Shown: positions 40,508 through 50,500, numbered from the stretch's first letter. The stretch: 64,000 bases of DNA from Clostridium sp. MD294 (GCF_000364165.2 NZ_CP097810.1:2358130-2422129); one strand, 5' to 3'. Notes: generated by a model from the letters alone, not told the origin. A program made the numbers and translations.

Positions 40508-42625
40508 TTATTCTGCTTTTTCTTTTTTCTCTTGTTGTATATAGCCACATTGTATATTTGAACAAACAATTTTAGTATTTTTCTTTCCTTTCTCTTCCAT
40601 ATAGCTACCACAACGAGGACATTTTTCTCCTGTTGGTTTATTCCATGACATAAAATTACATTCTGAATTTTCACAGCCGAAATATTTTCTACCTTTTTTG
40701 GTCTTTTTTATGAGTATTTTTTCGCCACATTCTGGACAGGACACACCAGCCTCTTCATAAAATGCCTTTGCATTATGACATTCTGGGAAACCAGGACAAG
40801 CAATAAATTTCCCATAACGGCCATATTTTATTACCATATTTCTACCACATTTTTCACATATAATATCTGTTACTTCATCTTTAATATCTATTTTTTCTAA
40901 CTTTTCTGCTGCATCTAACACTTCTTTATGAAAAGGAGGGTAAAACTCTCTTATAATCTGTTTCCATTCTCCTTTTCCTTCTTCCACTTTATCTAATTTA
41001 TCCTCCATTGTTGCAGTAAAATGAATATCAACAATATCAGAAAAATAATTTTTCATAATATCATTTACAATTTCACCTAGTTCTGTTGGAAAAAGATTTT
41101 TATTTTCTTTTGTTACATAATTTCTTGTTTGTATTGTTGTCAATGTAGGAGCATACGTACTAGGACGCCCTACACCAATCTCTTCTAATGTCTTTACAAG
41201 AGAAGCATCTGTAAATCGTGGAGGGGGTTGTGTAAAATGTTGTATACCTTCTATCTCTTTTTGCTGCAATATTTGCCCTTGTTCTAAATTTACAATTTTT
41301 TCTGTTTCTTCTTTACTATAATTATAAACTTTTAAAAATCCTTCAAATTTTAATACAGAACCACCTGTTCTAAATTGATATTTATCACATTTTATTTTCA
41401 CAGATAATGTATCATATACAGCAGGACTCATTTGACTAGCAATAAATCTTTCCCAAATCAATTTATATAGCTTATATTGGTCTTTTGACAAAGACTCTTT
41501 AATACTTTCTGGTGTACGAGAAGCACTTGTCGGTCTAATTGCTTCATGAGCATCTTGTGTTTTTCCTTTTGATTTATATACTGCTCTTTCAGGATTTACA
41601 TATTCTTTACCATAAGTTTCATCAATAAACTGTACTGCCTGATGATATGCTTCATCAGAAACACGAAAAGAGTCTGTTCTAATATAAGAAACAATACCGA
41701 TTGTTCCTTCTCCTTTTATATCAATACCTTCATATAGCTGTTGTGCTATAATCATTGTTTTTTGTGTTGTCATATTCAAATGTTTGCTTGCTTCTTGCTG
41801 CAATGTACTTGTTGTAAAAGGTGCAACAGGTTTTTTTATTCTTGTACCCTTTTTGACATCTGTTACAACAAACTCTTTTAATTTTATTTGTTCTATAATG
41901 CTATTTGTTTCTGTTTCATTGTGTAATTCTATTTTTTCTTTTTCTGTACCATAAAATTTAGCATTTATATCATTTTTATACTCATCTGTCAAATGTGCTG
42001 TAATTGTCCAATATTCTTCTGGTATAAAACTATTTATTTCTTCTTCTCTGTCACAAATCATTCTTAAAGCAACAGATTGTACACGACCAGCACTTAATCT
42101 GCCTTTTACTTTTTGCCAAAGCAAATCACTTATAGTATATCCTACTACTCTGTCAAGAATTCTTCTTGCCTGTTGTGCATTGACTAAATCCATATCAATC
42201 TCTCTCGCTTCTGAAATGGATTTTTTTACTGCATTTTTTGTAATTTCATTAAATGTAATACGACTAATTGGTTTTTCTTTTAAATTTAAAGCATGAAGTA
42301 AATGCCAACTAATCGCTTCTCCTTCTCTATCAGGGTCTGTTGCTAAATAGACCTTATCTGCTGATTTTGCCTGTTTTCTTAGCTGGCTTAGTAATTCCCC
42401 TTTTCCCCTTATTGTAATATATTTTGGTTCATAGTCATGTTCTATATCAATTCCAAGCTGACTTTTAGGTAAATCTCTCACATGACCCATAGATGCCTCT
42501 ATTTTATAAGTATTTCCCAAAAATTTTTTTATTGTTTTTGCTTTTGCAGGTGACTCTACAATGACCAGATGTTTTTTGTCTTCTTTTGTCTTTTTTGGCT
42601 TTTTCACTTCTTTTTTTTCTGACAT
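40508..42625 (-). CDS. topA: DNA topoisomerase I
   Basis: The 705-residue type IA topoisomerase relaxes negative supercoils. TOPRIM domain: LVIVESPAKAKTIKKFLG near residue 22 and TDPDREGEAISW near 95. The active-site Tyr lies in GIVSYIRTDSFRVS near 315, and VGRPSTYAPTL follows. The C-terminus carries three zinc-finger repeats (CEKCGRN with CPGFPEC; CPECGEK with CENSEC; CPRCGSY with CSNIQCG). The ATG at 42625 with GAGAGGTG upstream is preferred to the slightly longer frame from 42634. It lies 12 nt after dprA, the common Firmicutes order. Confidence 0.97.
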   Translation of the reverse strand: MSEKKEVKKPKKTKEDKKHLVIVESPAKAKTIKKFLGNTYKIEASMGHVRDLPKSQLGIDIEHDYEPKYITIRGKGELLSQLRKQAKSADKVYLATDPDREGEAISWHLLHALNLKEKPISRITFNEITKNAVKKSISEAREIDMDLVNAQQARRILDRVVGYTISDLLWQKVKGRLSAGRVQSVALRMICDREEEINSFIPEEYWTITAHLTDEYKNDINAKFYGTEKEKIELHNETETNSIIEQIKLKEFVVTDVKKGTRIKKPVAPFTTSTLQQEASKHLNMTTQKTMIIAQQLYEGIDIKGEGTIGIVSYIRTDSFRVSDEAYHQAVQFIDETYGKEYVNPERAVYKSKGKTQDAHEAIRPTSASRTPESIKESLSKDQYKLYKLIWERFIASQMSPAVYDTLSVKIKCDKYQFRTGGSVLKFEGFLKVYNYSKEETEKIVNLEQGQILQQKEIEGIQHFTQPPPRFTDASLVKTLEEIGVGRPSTYAPTLTTIQTRNYVTKENKNLFPTELGEIVNDIMKNYFSDIVDIHFTATMEDKLDKVEEGKGEWKQIIREFYPPFHKEVLDAAEKLEKIDIKDEVTDIICEKCGRNMVIKYGRYGKFIACPGFPECHNAKAFYEEAGVSCPECGEKILIKKTKKGRKYFGCENSECNFMSWNKPTGEKCPRCGSYMEEKGKKNTKIVCSNIQCGYIQQEKKEKAE

Positions 42626-42637
42626 CAATAACACCTC

Positions 42638-43729
42638 TCAATATTCTCTAATATAACCTGATTGAGGTAATTTTCGTATTCTTCCCATAATTTCTAGTAA
42701 TGTTAATGAATATTGTACTTCTTGTATCTCTCTTTTTAGTTTTCTACTTATGGTTTCTACATCAATCGCCTCTTGCCCAATACAATCATAGACTTCTTTT
42801 TCTTCTTTTTTCATATTTTCTAGCATATGCTGTTGAAATTGTTGTTTTTCCTTTTCTGAAAAAGCAATACCTAATGCCACTAAAACATCTTCAAACTCTG
42901 TAATAATAGGACAGCCCTGTTTAATTAAATTATTTGTGCCCTCACTTAAAGCACTTGTTACATTTCCTGGTACTACAAAAACTTCTCTGCCATTATTTAA
43001 CGCTTGGTCTGCTGTAATGAGTGTTCCACTTTTTTTACCAGCTTCTACTACAATTGTAATAGCAGATAATCCACTGATAATACGGTTTCTTTTTGGAAAA
43101 TTTTGAGGATAAACTGGTGTATTAGGTGGATACTCTGATATAACACAACCATTTTGTATAATACGTTCCATAAGCTCTTTGTGTTCCACAGGATAGCAAA
43201 TATCCACTCCTGTCCCTAATACAGCAATGGTTTGCCCTCCTCCATCTAATACTCCTTTATGTGCTATTCCATCAATACCTGTTGCCATACCACTTACAAC
43301 AGTAATATTTGCCTTTGCTAAATCATTCGCTAATTTATATGTTACAGAAGCACCATAATGAGAACATCTTCTTGCTCCTACAATACTTACTTTATCAATA
43401 TTATCATCTGGCAAATATCCCCTCATATAAAAACCAATAGGAGGGTCATATATCTGTTTTAATAAATAAGGATATTGCTCATTTTTAATAGAAACAAAAC
43501 GAATTTCTTTTTCTTCTAATTCCTCTATCCATTTCTCTAACTGTGTTTGTTTTTTTGCCTCTTTTATTGCATGACAACAAAAAGTGCCTATTCCCTTTAC
43601 TTCTCTTAAATCACTAAAAGAAGCCTTCCAAATCTCCTCTGCTGTACCAAAATAGTCTAATAACAACATTGCTTTATGAACACCAATAGAGGGAATACGA
43701 GAAAGCCACATCATATAATATTCTTCCAT
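42638..43729 (-). CDS. dprA: DNA-processing protein DprA
   Basis: The 363-residue protein loads RecA on incoming single-stranded DNA in natural transformation. An N-terminal helix-hairpin-helix part (WLSRIPSIGVHKAMLLLDYFG) precedes a Rossmann-like domain with SIVGARRCSHYG, VVSGMATGIDGIAHKG and AVLGTGVDICYP near residues 110-200. A C-terminal winged helix ends with LLEIMGRIRKLPQSG. The ATG at 43729 with GAGAGGGGGAG upstream gives the usual length. It pairs with topA downstream, and comM lies on the other side of the neighbouring lipoprotein gene. Confidence 0.95.
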   Translation of the reverse strand: MEEYYMMWLSRIPSIGVHKAMLLLDYFGTAEEIWKASFSDLREVKGIGTFCCHAIKEAKKQTQLEKWIEELEEKEIRFVSIKNEQYPYLLKQIYDPPIGFYMRGYLPDDNIDKVSIVGARRCSHYGASVTYKLANDLAKANITVVSGMATGIDGIAHKGVLDGGGQTIAVLGTGVDICYPVEHKELMERIIQNGCVISEYPPNTPVYPQNFPKRNRIISGLSAITIVVEAGKKSGTLITADQALNNGREVFVVPGNVTSALSEGTNNLIKQGCPIITEFEDVLVALGIAFSEKEKQQFQQHMLENMKKEEKEVYDCIGQEAIDVETISRKLKREIQEVQYSLTLLEIMGRIRKLPQSGYIREY

Positions 43730-43845
43730 ATATTTCTCCCCCTCTCCCAATATACAGTGCCACAAAATAATATTCGAAATCTCTCCTATCATAAAACCTT
43801 TTTGAAATAAATTCAATATAAATTTTTTGAAATTTATATTTTTTA

Positions 43846-43875
43846 TAAAAAAAGGACTGTTTTTTGACAGTCCTA
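43846..43875 (-). terminator. Terminator after the lipoprotein gene
   Basis: AGGACTGT and ACAGTCCT pair with a six-base loop, followed on the minus strand by TTTTTTTAT. It lies 25 nt after the stop of the 43900-44505 gene, isolating it from dprA. Confidence 0.85.
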
Positions 43876-43899
43876 AATACTAAAAATGCTGCTTTTATT

Positions 43900-44505
43900 T
43901 TATATTTCAATCTCTCTCCATACAAAACTTTCCACAATATTATCAGCAACTTCTTCTACATTTTCTGTTCCTTTTTCTCCGAAATCTGTTGTTTGTACTA
44001 CAATATGAGCTTTTTCTCCTATAATATAATGTTGTATTGTTTTTACTGGTGGGTCATTTTGTTCATCATTTACTTCAATACGAAATACACAATACCCATT
44101 TGGAGAGGTAAACTCCTCTGTTACTAAATTATGATATTGTTCTTGTTTTAATTCCAATTTTAATTGATATAATATTGCAGAAATTAATATATCATATTCT
44201 TCTTTTTTATATTGATTTTGACGATATTCTACAGAAATATTTGTTGTTGTATTTGTAATTTCTTCTCCTTTTTTGATATAAAAAGCACTTTCTTCTTCAG
44301 AATAATTTTCCAAAAACACCCAATCTTCATATACATTATAAGTTCCAAATATTTTTTCCTCTTTATAAACAGAAGGAGTTATCTTTTGTTGTACTGATGG
44401 TTGTTGTACTTGTTGCTGTTGTGATTGTTCTACCTCTTTTTTTGTACAGCCTTCTACTAAAAAAAGCAACATAATACAAAATAGCATATTTATTTTTCTT
44501 TTCAT
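43900..44505 (-). CDS. Uncharacterised lipoprotein
   Basis: The 201-residue lipoprotein starts MKRKINMLFCIMLLFLVEGC, with Cys20 after a VEG box for lipid attachment. A Gln-rich linker (residues about 27-48) leads to a domain with FGTYNVYEDWVFLENYSEEE, LKQEQYHNLVTEEFTSPNGY and VEEVADNIVESFVW, resembling small extracytoplasmic sensor-like domains of unknown function. The ATG at 44505 lies after GGAAGGTGG and is preferred over the frame opening at 44541. It is a single-gene unit, divergent from comM. Confidence 0.7.
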   Translation of the reverse strand: MKRKINMLFCIMLLFLVEGCTKKEVEQSQQQQVQQPSVQQKITPSVYKEEKIFGTYNVYEDWVFLENYSEEESAFYIKKGEEITNTTTNISVEYRQNQYKKEEYDILISAILYQLKLELKQEQYHNLVTEEFTSPNGYCVFRIEVNDEQNDPPVKTIQHYIIGEKAHIVVQTTDFGEKGTENVEEVADNIVESFVWREIEI

Positions 44506-44656
44506 ATGTTTTTTTCCACCTTCCCCTATTTTTACTATCATAACATATTCTATTTAAAATCACCATACATATGTTTTGTTTTTTGTTGAAAAATCATAAA
44601 ATTATTGTTATTATGAAAAAAACAGTACAATACTGTTTCAAAAAGGAGGAATGAAA

Positions 44657-46192
44657 ATGCTTTCAAAAATAATTAGTAGTGGGATATTAGGTATTAATGG
44701 ACACCTTATAGATGTGGAAGTAGATTTAAGCAATGGTTTACCTGCTTTTGATTTGGTAGGACTACCTGACTCTGCTGTAAAAGAGTCTCGTGAACGTGTC
44801 AGAACAGCTATTAAAAATTCTGGTTTTTTATTTCCTGTGAAAAGAATTACAGTCAATTTAGCACCCGCTCATATGAAAAAAGAAGGAGTTGCTTTTGATT
44901 TACCTATTGCTATAGGTATTTTGTGCTGTATGGAATTGTTTTCTCCCACTACTGTCGAAAATACATTAATATTAGGAGAGTTATCTTTAGACGGCTCTGT
45001 ACGTCCTGTAAAGGGCGTATTGCCTATGGTGCATAATGCCAAAGAAAAAGGAATTTCTCGTTGTATTGTTTCTATTGAAAATGCAGAAGAAGCAGCACTT
45101 GTCAAAGATATAGAAGTCTATCCCATAACACACTTAAATGATGTCATTGCTTTTTTACAAAAAAAGAAACAAATTTCTCCTTTTACTGTTGATTTTCATT
45201 CTCTTTTTTCAAAAGACATAGAGCAAAACACTTTTTTAGATTTTTCTGATGTAAAGGGACAAGAAAGTGCCAAAAGAGCATTAGAAATTGCTGCTAGTGG
45301 TATGCACAACGCATTATTGATTGGGCCTCCTGGAACAGGCAAAACAATGCTTGCAAAAAGGCTCTCCACTATATTACCTGATTTAACTTTTGAAGAAAGC
45401 ATTGAAATTACAAAAATATATAGTGTGGCAGGTCTATTGCCTTCTCAAAATACATTAATTCGTCAAAGACCTTTTCGTTCTCCTCATCACACAATATCTC
45501 CTTCTGCACTGACAGGAGGTGGAAGAATACCACGTCCTGGAGAAATATCACTAGCACATAATGGTGTATTATTTTTAGACGAATTACCAGAATTTCAAAG
45601 AGGTGCTTTGGAAATTATGCGTCAACCTTTAGAAGATGCTAAAGTAACAATTGCTCGTGTCAGCGGAACATTAACATATCCCTCTAATTTTATGTTAATT
45701 GCTGCTATGAACCCCTGCCCTTGTGGCTATTTAGGGGACAGTAATCGTTGTCATTGTTCTTTGAATGAAATTACAAAATATCACAATAAAATTAGTGGCC
45801 CACTTATTGACCGTATTGATTTAATGGTAGAACTGCCTGCACTTTCCTATCAATCATTAGAACAGAGCTGTTGCGGAGAAAGTTCTGCACAAATAAAACA
45901 AAGAGTGCTTCAAGCACAACAAATACAATTAGAAAGATATAAAAATGAAAATTTCTTTTTTAATTCTCAGCTTGGTGCAGCACAAATTGAACACTATTGT
46001 CATTTAGGACAAAAAGAAAAAACATTATTGCAAACAGCATTTGACCGTATGAATTTTAGTGCCAGAGCATATCACAAAATATTAAAAGTTGCTCGTACTG
46101 TTGCTGATTTAGAAGGTTGTAAAGACATCAATACAAAACATATTGCAGAAGTAATACAGTATCGTAGTTTGGATAGAAAATATAAAATGTAA
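44657..46192 (+). CDS. comM: YifB/ComM-family Mg-chelatase-like AAA+ ATPase
   Basis: The 511-residue protein has an N-terminal domain (VEVDLSNGLPAFDLVGLPDS, VNLAPAHMKKEGVAFDLPIA). The AAA+ module shows Walker A LLIGPPGTGKTMLAKRL near residue 218 and the FRSPHHTISPSALTGGG and LFLDELPEF boxes. A Cys-rich insert, NPCPCGYLGDSNRCHC, follows. ComM proteins are helicases that promote branch migration in natural transformation. AGGAGG lies seven bases before the ATG at 44657; an ATG two codons earlier is too close to it. Its presence next to dprA is consistent with a role in DNA uptake. Confidence 0.94.
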   Translation: MLSKIISSGILGINGHLIDVEVDLSNGLPAFDLVGLPDSAVKESRERVRTAIKNSGFLFPVKRITVNLAPAHMKKEGVAFDLPIAIGILCCMELFSPTTVENTLILGELSLDGSVRPVKGVLPMVHNAKEKGISRCIVSIENAEEAALVKDIEVYPITHLNDVIAFLQKKKQISPFTVDFHSLFSKDIEQNTFLDFSDVKGQESAKRALEIAASGMHNALLIGPPGTGKTMLAKRLSTILPDLTFEESIEITKIYSVAGLLPSQNTLIRQRPFRSPHHTISPSALTGGGRIPRPGEISLAHNGVLFLDELPEFQRGALEIMRQPLEDAKVTIARVSGTLTYPSNFMLIAAMNPCPCGYLGDSNRCHCSLNEITKYHNKISGPLIDRIDLMVELPALSYQSLEQSCCGESSAQIKQRVLQAQQIQLERYKNENFFFNSQLGAAQIEHYCHLGQKEKTLLQTAFDRMNFSARAYHKILKVARTVADLEGCKDINTKHIAEVIQYRSLDRKYKM

Positions 46193-46283
46193 CAATACAA
46201 AAAATACAAAAGAGGTCATGTTTCTATGAGAAGTATAAGAGAGTAGTTTCATAAAGTATGAGTAAAAATTGCTTGTGCTGAAT

Positions 46284-46313
46284 AAAAAAGTGACGAAATA
46301 TGACACTTTTTTG
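46284..46313. terminator. Hairpin terminator after comM
   Basis: AAAAAAGTG and CACTTTTTT pair across an 11-nt loop, with A and T runs at both ends. It lies 92 nt after the comM stop. Confidence 0.65.
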
Positions 46314-46446
46314 TAATAAAATAAAAATTAAAATTTCTTTCAAAAGAACTAAAATTATACAATGTTATGTTCTCCTTTTTTGCTAATTAAAATCAGCACT
46401 TGATATTATTGAAGTAAACACTATAATAGATACATAATTCAAAATG

Positions 46447-46488
46447 AAAAAGAACAAGCAATTTTTTATATTACTTGTTCTTTTTTTA
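46447..46488. terminator. Bidirectional terminator between comM and hydrolase gene
   Basis: AAAAAGAACAAG and CTTGTTCTTTTT form a 12-bp stem with a 15-nt loop, followed by T residues on the plus strand and preceded by A residues. Confidence 0.75.
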
Positions 46489-46561
46489 TAAACTATAATA
46501 ATAAAATTTTTTGGTATTATATTACTTACAAATCACTTAAATCATTTTTTAGTAATATTTT

Positions 46562-47692
46562 TTACTGAAAAGCATCTTTAAAAAATGTTTCTAGCTTATC
46601 AAAAGGAATTACATCCATTTGGTCATATAAATCTGTATGAGAAGCTTCAGGAATAATCATAAGTTCTTTATTATCTCCTTTTAAAAGTTTATATGCTTCT
46701 TGACTATACATTAAAGAATGAGCATTTTCTCCATGTATCAATAAAACAGCACTTCTAATTTCGGGAGCATATTCAAACAAACGCATATTCATAAGAGAGC
46801 CACTTGCTGTTGTTGTCCAGCCATTATTAGAATTAGCACAGCGAGGGTGATAACCTCTTTCTGTTTTATAATAGTCAATATAATCTTTTAAATACTGAGG
46901 GGCATCTTCTGGAGCTTGTTCTGGTAAACCTCCACCAGAAGTATATACTCCATTTTTATATGCCTCTGTTCTTTGATTGTTGTATGCAACACGAGCTTCA
47001 TATCTTCCATTTTCATCAATGGAGTCAAAATATCCAAGTGCTGTATTTCGGCTCATATCATACATAGTAATTGCAGCAGTTGCTTTTATTCTAGTATCAA
47101 TTGCTGCTGTTTGTACTGCCATACCGCCCCAACCACAAATTCCAATCATTCCAATTTTTTCAGCGTCAACATTTTGTTGTGTTGAAAGAAAATCAATTGC
47201 TGCTTGATAATCTTCTACATTAATATCTGGTGAGTTAAATGCTCTCGGATAACCACCACTTTCTCCTGTAAAGGAAGGGTCAAAAGCCATTGTTAAAAAT
47301 CCTTTTTTTGCCATTTCTTGAGCATAAAGTCCAGAACTTTGTTCTTTTACTGCACCAAATGGCCCACAAACCGCAATCGCTGGAAGCTTACCTGTATATT
47401 GTTTTGGCTCATAAACATCAGCAGCTAAAGTAATGCCAAAATGATTTGTAAATGTAACTTTTCTATGATTTACTTCATCACTGAGCGGAAAAACTTTATC
47501 CCATTCCTCTGTGAGTGCAATAGCTTCTGTGTGAATTGTCATATCTTTCATATCTGCATAATTAATCAAATTTGTTTCCTCCAATTCTTGTTGTTCAGAT
47601 GTATTATTTTTTGCTTGTGTTTGTGTACTGCATGCTGTTGCAGATAAAGCAAGCATCACTGTAGCAAGTGTTAAAAAAATTCGTTTTTTCAT
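46562..47692 (-). CDS. Lipoprotein alpha/beta hydrolase with Cys nucleophile
   Basis: The 376-residue exported hydrolase starts MKKRIFLTLATVMLALSATA and has a lipobox with Cys21 (SATAC). The nucleophile elbow is GICGWGG near residue 190, so the nucleophile is a Cys as in dienelactone-hydrolase-type enzymes; His of EASHTDL near 351 and an Asp complete the site. The fold is clear (AVCGPFGAVKEQSSG, FDPSFTGESGG), but the substrate is not known. It is anchored outside the membrane. A divergent LysR regulator and a small gene lie upstream, so it may be regulated by them. Confidence 0.85.
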   Translation of the reverse strand: MKKRIFLTLATVMLALSATACSTQTQAKNNTSEQQELEETNLINYADMKDMTIHTEAIALTEEWDKVFPLSDEVNHRKVTFTNHFGITLAADVYEPKQYTGKLPAIAVCGPFGAVKEQSSGLYAQEMAKKGFLTMAFDPSFTGESGGYPRAFNSPDINVEDYQAAIDFLSTQQNVDAEKIGMIGICGWGGMAVQTAAIDTRIKATAAITMYDMSRNTALGYFDSIDENGRYEARVAYNNQRTEAYKNGVYTSGGGLPEQAPEDAPQYLKDYIDYYKTERGYHPRCANSNNGWTTTASGSLMNMRLFEYAPEIRSAVLLIHGENAHSLMYSQEAYKLLKGDNKELMIIPEASHTDLYDQMDVIPFDKLETFFKDAFQ

Positions 47693-47785
47693 TTTTTCTC
47701 CTTCTCTTCTATGTAAAAATTTTATTTATATTTTGCTATTTACAGCCAGTTTTTAACATTGTTAAAATTTATATTTGTTTTCATT

Positions 47786-48022
47786 TCATTGTTCTTGTTC
47801 CTTTTTTATTTTATAAATAAGATAATCAATACAATCAATATTATTATGTCTTTTATGAAGCATATTCAATAGTGATGTTCTATGTTGTAATAGTAATGAT
47901 AACATTTCAGCCTTTTTTCCTTCTTGAGCAAACTTCATACATTTTTCAATCATAATATCATCACAATTAGCATCTATTAAATTTTGATAAAGTATACCAT
48001 ATGTATCTGTCGCTTCTGCCAT
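47786..48022 (-). CDS. Small conserved protein divergent from LysR regulator
   Basis: The 78-residue protein starts MAEATDTYGILYQNLIDANC and has four Cys, of which NCDDIMIEKCMKFAQEG and NIDCIDYLIYKI are notable. It is mostly helical and charged. No function is recognised; similar small proteins occur beside redox or regulator genes in Clostridia. GGAGGTGATGAT precedes the ATG. It lies between the hydrolase gene (same strand) and the divergent LysR gene, and may be regulated with the hydrolase. Confidence 0.6.
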   Translation of the reverse strand: MAEATDTYGILYQNLIDANCDDIMIEKCMKFAQEGKKAEMLSLLLQHRTSLLNMLHKRHNNIDCIDYLIYKIKKEQEQ

Positions 48023-48099
48023 ATCATCACCTCCATTAACTGTAGTATATTCTATAAATGCTAATATGTCTAATACTTATCATTCATATCATGTTATTC

Positions 48100-48128
48100 T
48101 TTACAGTAATAACACAAAATGTTATACT
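48100..48128 (+). promoter_or_regulatory. Predicted promoter of the LysR gene
   Basis: TTTACA (48100-48105), 17-bp spacer and TATACT (48123-48128), about 18 nt before the LysR ATG. Start near 48,135 would leave a very short leader with a GGGGGG ribosome site. It lies in the divergent gap, so LysR autoregulation is plausible. Confidence 0.55.
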
Positions 48129-48145
48129 AAATTGGGGGGGATATT

Positions 48146-49021
48146 ATGGAAATAAGAGTTTTAAAATATTTTTTAGAAATTGCCAGAGAAGAAAATATGA
48201 CAAGAGCAGCCGAAAGGCTTCATGTTTCACAGCCAACACTTTCCAAACAAATGAAAGAACTTGAAACAGAACTTGGCAAAAAACTCTTTCGTAGAGGAAG
48301 CAGCTGCATAAAACTTACTGATGAAGGTATGCTTCTGCGTAAAAGAGCAGAAGATATTATTGATATGGTTGACAAAACTACAAATGAATTTAAAACACTT
48401 GATGATATTACAGGTGGAGAAGTTAGAATTGGCTGTGCTGAGTCTTATCAAATAAGATACATCGCTAAAGTAATAAAAAAATTCAAACAAAAATATCCTC
48501 TATTTCAATATCATATTTTAAGTGGAAATACAGAACAAGTAACAGAACGACTTGATAAAGGTTTATTTGATTTTGCCATTATTGTAGAACCTCCTGATTT
48601 ATCAAAATATCATTATATTGAAATACCAGAGGCAGATATATGGGGTGTTTTAATGAGGAAAGATAATCCTCTTTGTGAAAAAAAGGTAATTCATGCAAAA
48701 GATTTGTATGGTGTTCCTATGATATGCTCAGAACAATCTATGCTAACAGATATTCCTCGTTGGTGTGGAGAAAACATTGATATGCTTAATATATGTGGTT
48801 CTGTCAATCTTTTTTATAATGGTTCTATATTTGTAAAAGAAGGTGTATGTTGTATGCTTACTTTTGACAAACTTGCTGATACTAGTTCTGAAAGTGAACT
48901 TTGTTTTAGGCCATTAGAACCTGTTTTAAAAACAAAAATGTATGTGATATGGAAAAAATATCAGATTTTTACGCCTATTACAAAATTATTAATAGAACAA
49001 ATCAAACAAGAAATTTATTAA
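48146..49021 (+). CDS. LysR-family transcriptional regulator
   Basis: The 291-residue regulator has an N-terminal winged helix-turn-helix (EIRVLKYFLEIAREENMTRAAERLHVSQPTLSKQMKELE, residues about 2-40), a linker helix and a LysR substrate-binding domain (GEVRIGCAESYQIRY onward). GGGGGG lies six bases before the ATG. It is divergent from the small gene and the lipoprotein hydrolase, the typical target arrangement. The effector is not evident. Confidence 0.92.
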   Translation: MEIRVLKYFLEIAREENMTRAAERLHVSQPTLSKQMKELETELGKKLFRRGSSCIKLTDEGMLLRKRAEDIIDMVDKTTNEFKTLDDITGGEVRIGCAESYQIRYIAKVIKKFKQKYPLFQYHILSGNTEQVTERLDKGLFDFAIIVEPPDLSKYHYIEIPEADIWGVLMRKDNPLCEKKVIHAKDLYGVPMICSEQSMLTDIPRWCGENIDMLNICGSVNLFYNGSIFVKEGVCCMLTFDKLADTSSESELCFRPLEPVLKTKMYVIWKKYQIFTPITKLLIEQIKQEIY

Positions 49022-49057
49022 ACTATATTTATATACTATAAAATACAAATCAAAATA

Positions 49058-49086
49058 TTGAAAAGAGCATAAAAGTTCGTTATACT
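49058..49086 (+). promoter_or_regulatory. Predicted promoter of the SPFH cluster
   Basis: TTGAAA (49058-49063), 17-bp spacer and TATACT (49081-49086). The start would be near 49,093, about 63 nt before the SPFH ATG. In B. subtilis the related ydjFGHI operon is reported under sigma-W control; no sigma-W consensus is seen here. Confidence 0.6.
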
Positions 49087-49155
49087 ATACAAAAAATCAG
49101 ATAAATAGCCAAATTATTGTAAATGTAATTTTAAATTAGTAAAGGAGTTTTTATT

Positions 49156-50484
49156 ATGGGACTTATTAAAGCAGGAATGGGTGCATTGAGAGGAACACTT
49201 GCAGACCAATGGAAAGAATTTTTTTACTGTGATGCAATGGATAAAGATGTCCTTGTTACAAAAGGTAAAAAACGTATCAATTCTCATTCTTCCAATAAAA
49301 AGGGAAATGATAATATTATTTCAAATGGCAGTATCATTGCAGTAGCAGATGGTCAATGTATGATAATTGTTGAACAGGGGAAAGTGGTAGAAGTATGTGC
49401 TGAAACTGGAGAATTTCAATATGACACTTCTTCAGAACCAAGTATTTTTACTGGAGGTCTTGGTAAAGGTATCAAAGAAACATTTCAAGCAATAGGAAAA
49501 CGTTTTACATATGGTGGTGATACTGCAAAAGACCAACGTATATACTATTTTAATACAAAAGAATTGCTTGATAATAAATTTGGGACACCAAATCCGATAC
49601 CTTTTCGTGTGGTAGATGCTAAAATTAATTTAGATGTAGATGTTTCTATACGTTGCTCAGGTGTATATTCTTATAAAATTACTGATCCACTACTATTTTA
49701 TACAAATGTTTGCGGAAATGTGGAACAAGACTTTACACGTAATGAACTAGACGGGCAGCTAAAAACCGAATTTATTAGTGCATTGCAGCCTGCATTTGCT
49801 AGACTTTCAGATTTAGAATTACGTCCAAATCAAATCGTTGCTCATAACACAGAATTAGAAAATGCTATGAATGTTGCACTTTCCACAAAGTGGGGACAAT
49901 TACGTGGATTAAAAGTAATTAGTATAGCACTTGGTTCTGTTAGTTTGTCAGAAGAAGATACCAAAATAATTCAGCAACTTCAACGCACAGCAGTTTTACA
50001 AAATACTAATATGGCTGGAGCTACTTTAGTAGGTGCACAAGCAGATGCTATGAAAGCAGCAGCTTCTAATTCAGCGGGTGCTATGAATGGTTTTGTAGGT
50101 ATGGGTATGGCAATGAATGCAGGTGGTACAAATGCACAAAATCTATTTACTATGGGACAGCAGCAACAAATAAATCAACCAGTACAACAAACAACACAAC
50201 AACCAATAAAATCAGGTAGTTGGAAATGCCATTGTGGCACGGTAGCAACTGGAAAATTTTGTTCTAACTGTGGTACTGCAAAACCTCAAAATGATAGTGA
50301 ATGGATTTGTCATTGTGGTGCAGTAAATAAGGGAAAGTTCTGCTCCAATTGTGGTACAAAAAAACCAACTGCTACATTGCTTTATCAATGTAATAAATGT
50401 GGTTGGAAACCAGAAGACCCTAGCTCTCCACCAAAATTTTGCCCAGAATGTGGAGATATTTTTGATGAAAATGATAGAATGTAA
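49156..50484 (+). CDS. ydjI: SPFH-domain protein with three C-terminal zinc ribbons (YdjI-like)
   Basis: The 442-residue protein has an N-terminal helical start (MGLIKAGMGALRGTLADQWKEF) and an SPFH core near residues 50-270. Gly/Ala/Gln-rich sequence follows. Three Cys4 ribbons come last: CHCG with CSNCG near 356-371, a second CHCG with CSNCG near 383-398, and CNKCG with CPECG near 411-435. It resembles B. subtilis YdjI, an SPFH protein linked to membrane protection. AAAGGAG precedes the ATG. Two downstream genes resemble YdjG and YdjH, but no PspA-like gene (YdjF) is in the window. Confidence 0.85.
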   Translation: MGLIKAGMGALRGTLADQWKEFFYCDAMDKDVLVTKGKKRINSHSSNKKGNDNIISNGSIIAVADGQCMIIVEQGKVVEVCAETGEFQYDTSSEPSIFTGGLGKGIKETFQAIGKRFTYGGDTAKDQRIYYFNTKELLDNKFGTPNPIPFRVVDAKINLDVDVSIRCSGVYSYKITDPLLFYTNVCGNVEQDFTRNELDGQLKTEFISALQPAFARLSDLELRPNQIVAHNTELENAMNVALSTKWGQLRGLKVISIALGSVSLSEEDTKIIQQLQRTAVLQNTNMAGATLVGAQADAMKAAASNSAGAMNGFVGMGMAMNAGGTNAQNLFTMGQQQQINQPVQQTTQQPIKSGSWKCHCGTVATGKFCSNCGTAKPQNDSEWICHCGAVNKGKFCSNCGTKKPTATLLYQCNKCGWKPEDPSSPPKFCPECGDIFDENDRM

Positions 50485-50500
50485 ATGCTAATAAAAATGA

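Larger units (their letters stand above)
46193..46561. other. Intergenic region between comM and the hydrolase gene
   Basis: The 369-nt gap is AT-rich and contains no supported gene. It carries a terminator-like hairpin at 46284-46313 and another at 46447-46488; both could serve either converging gene. Confidence 0.55.
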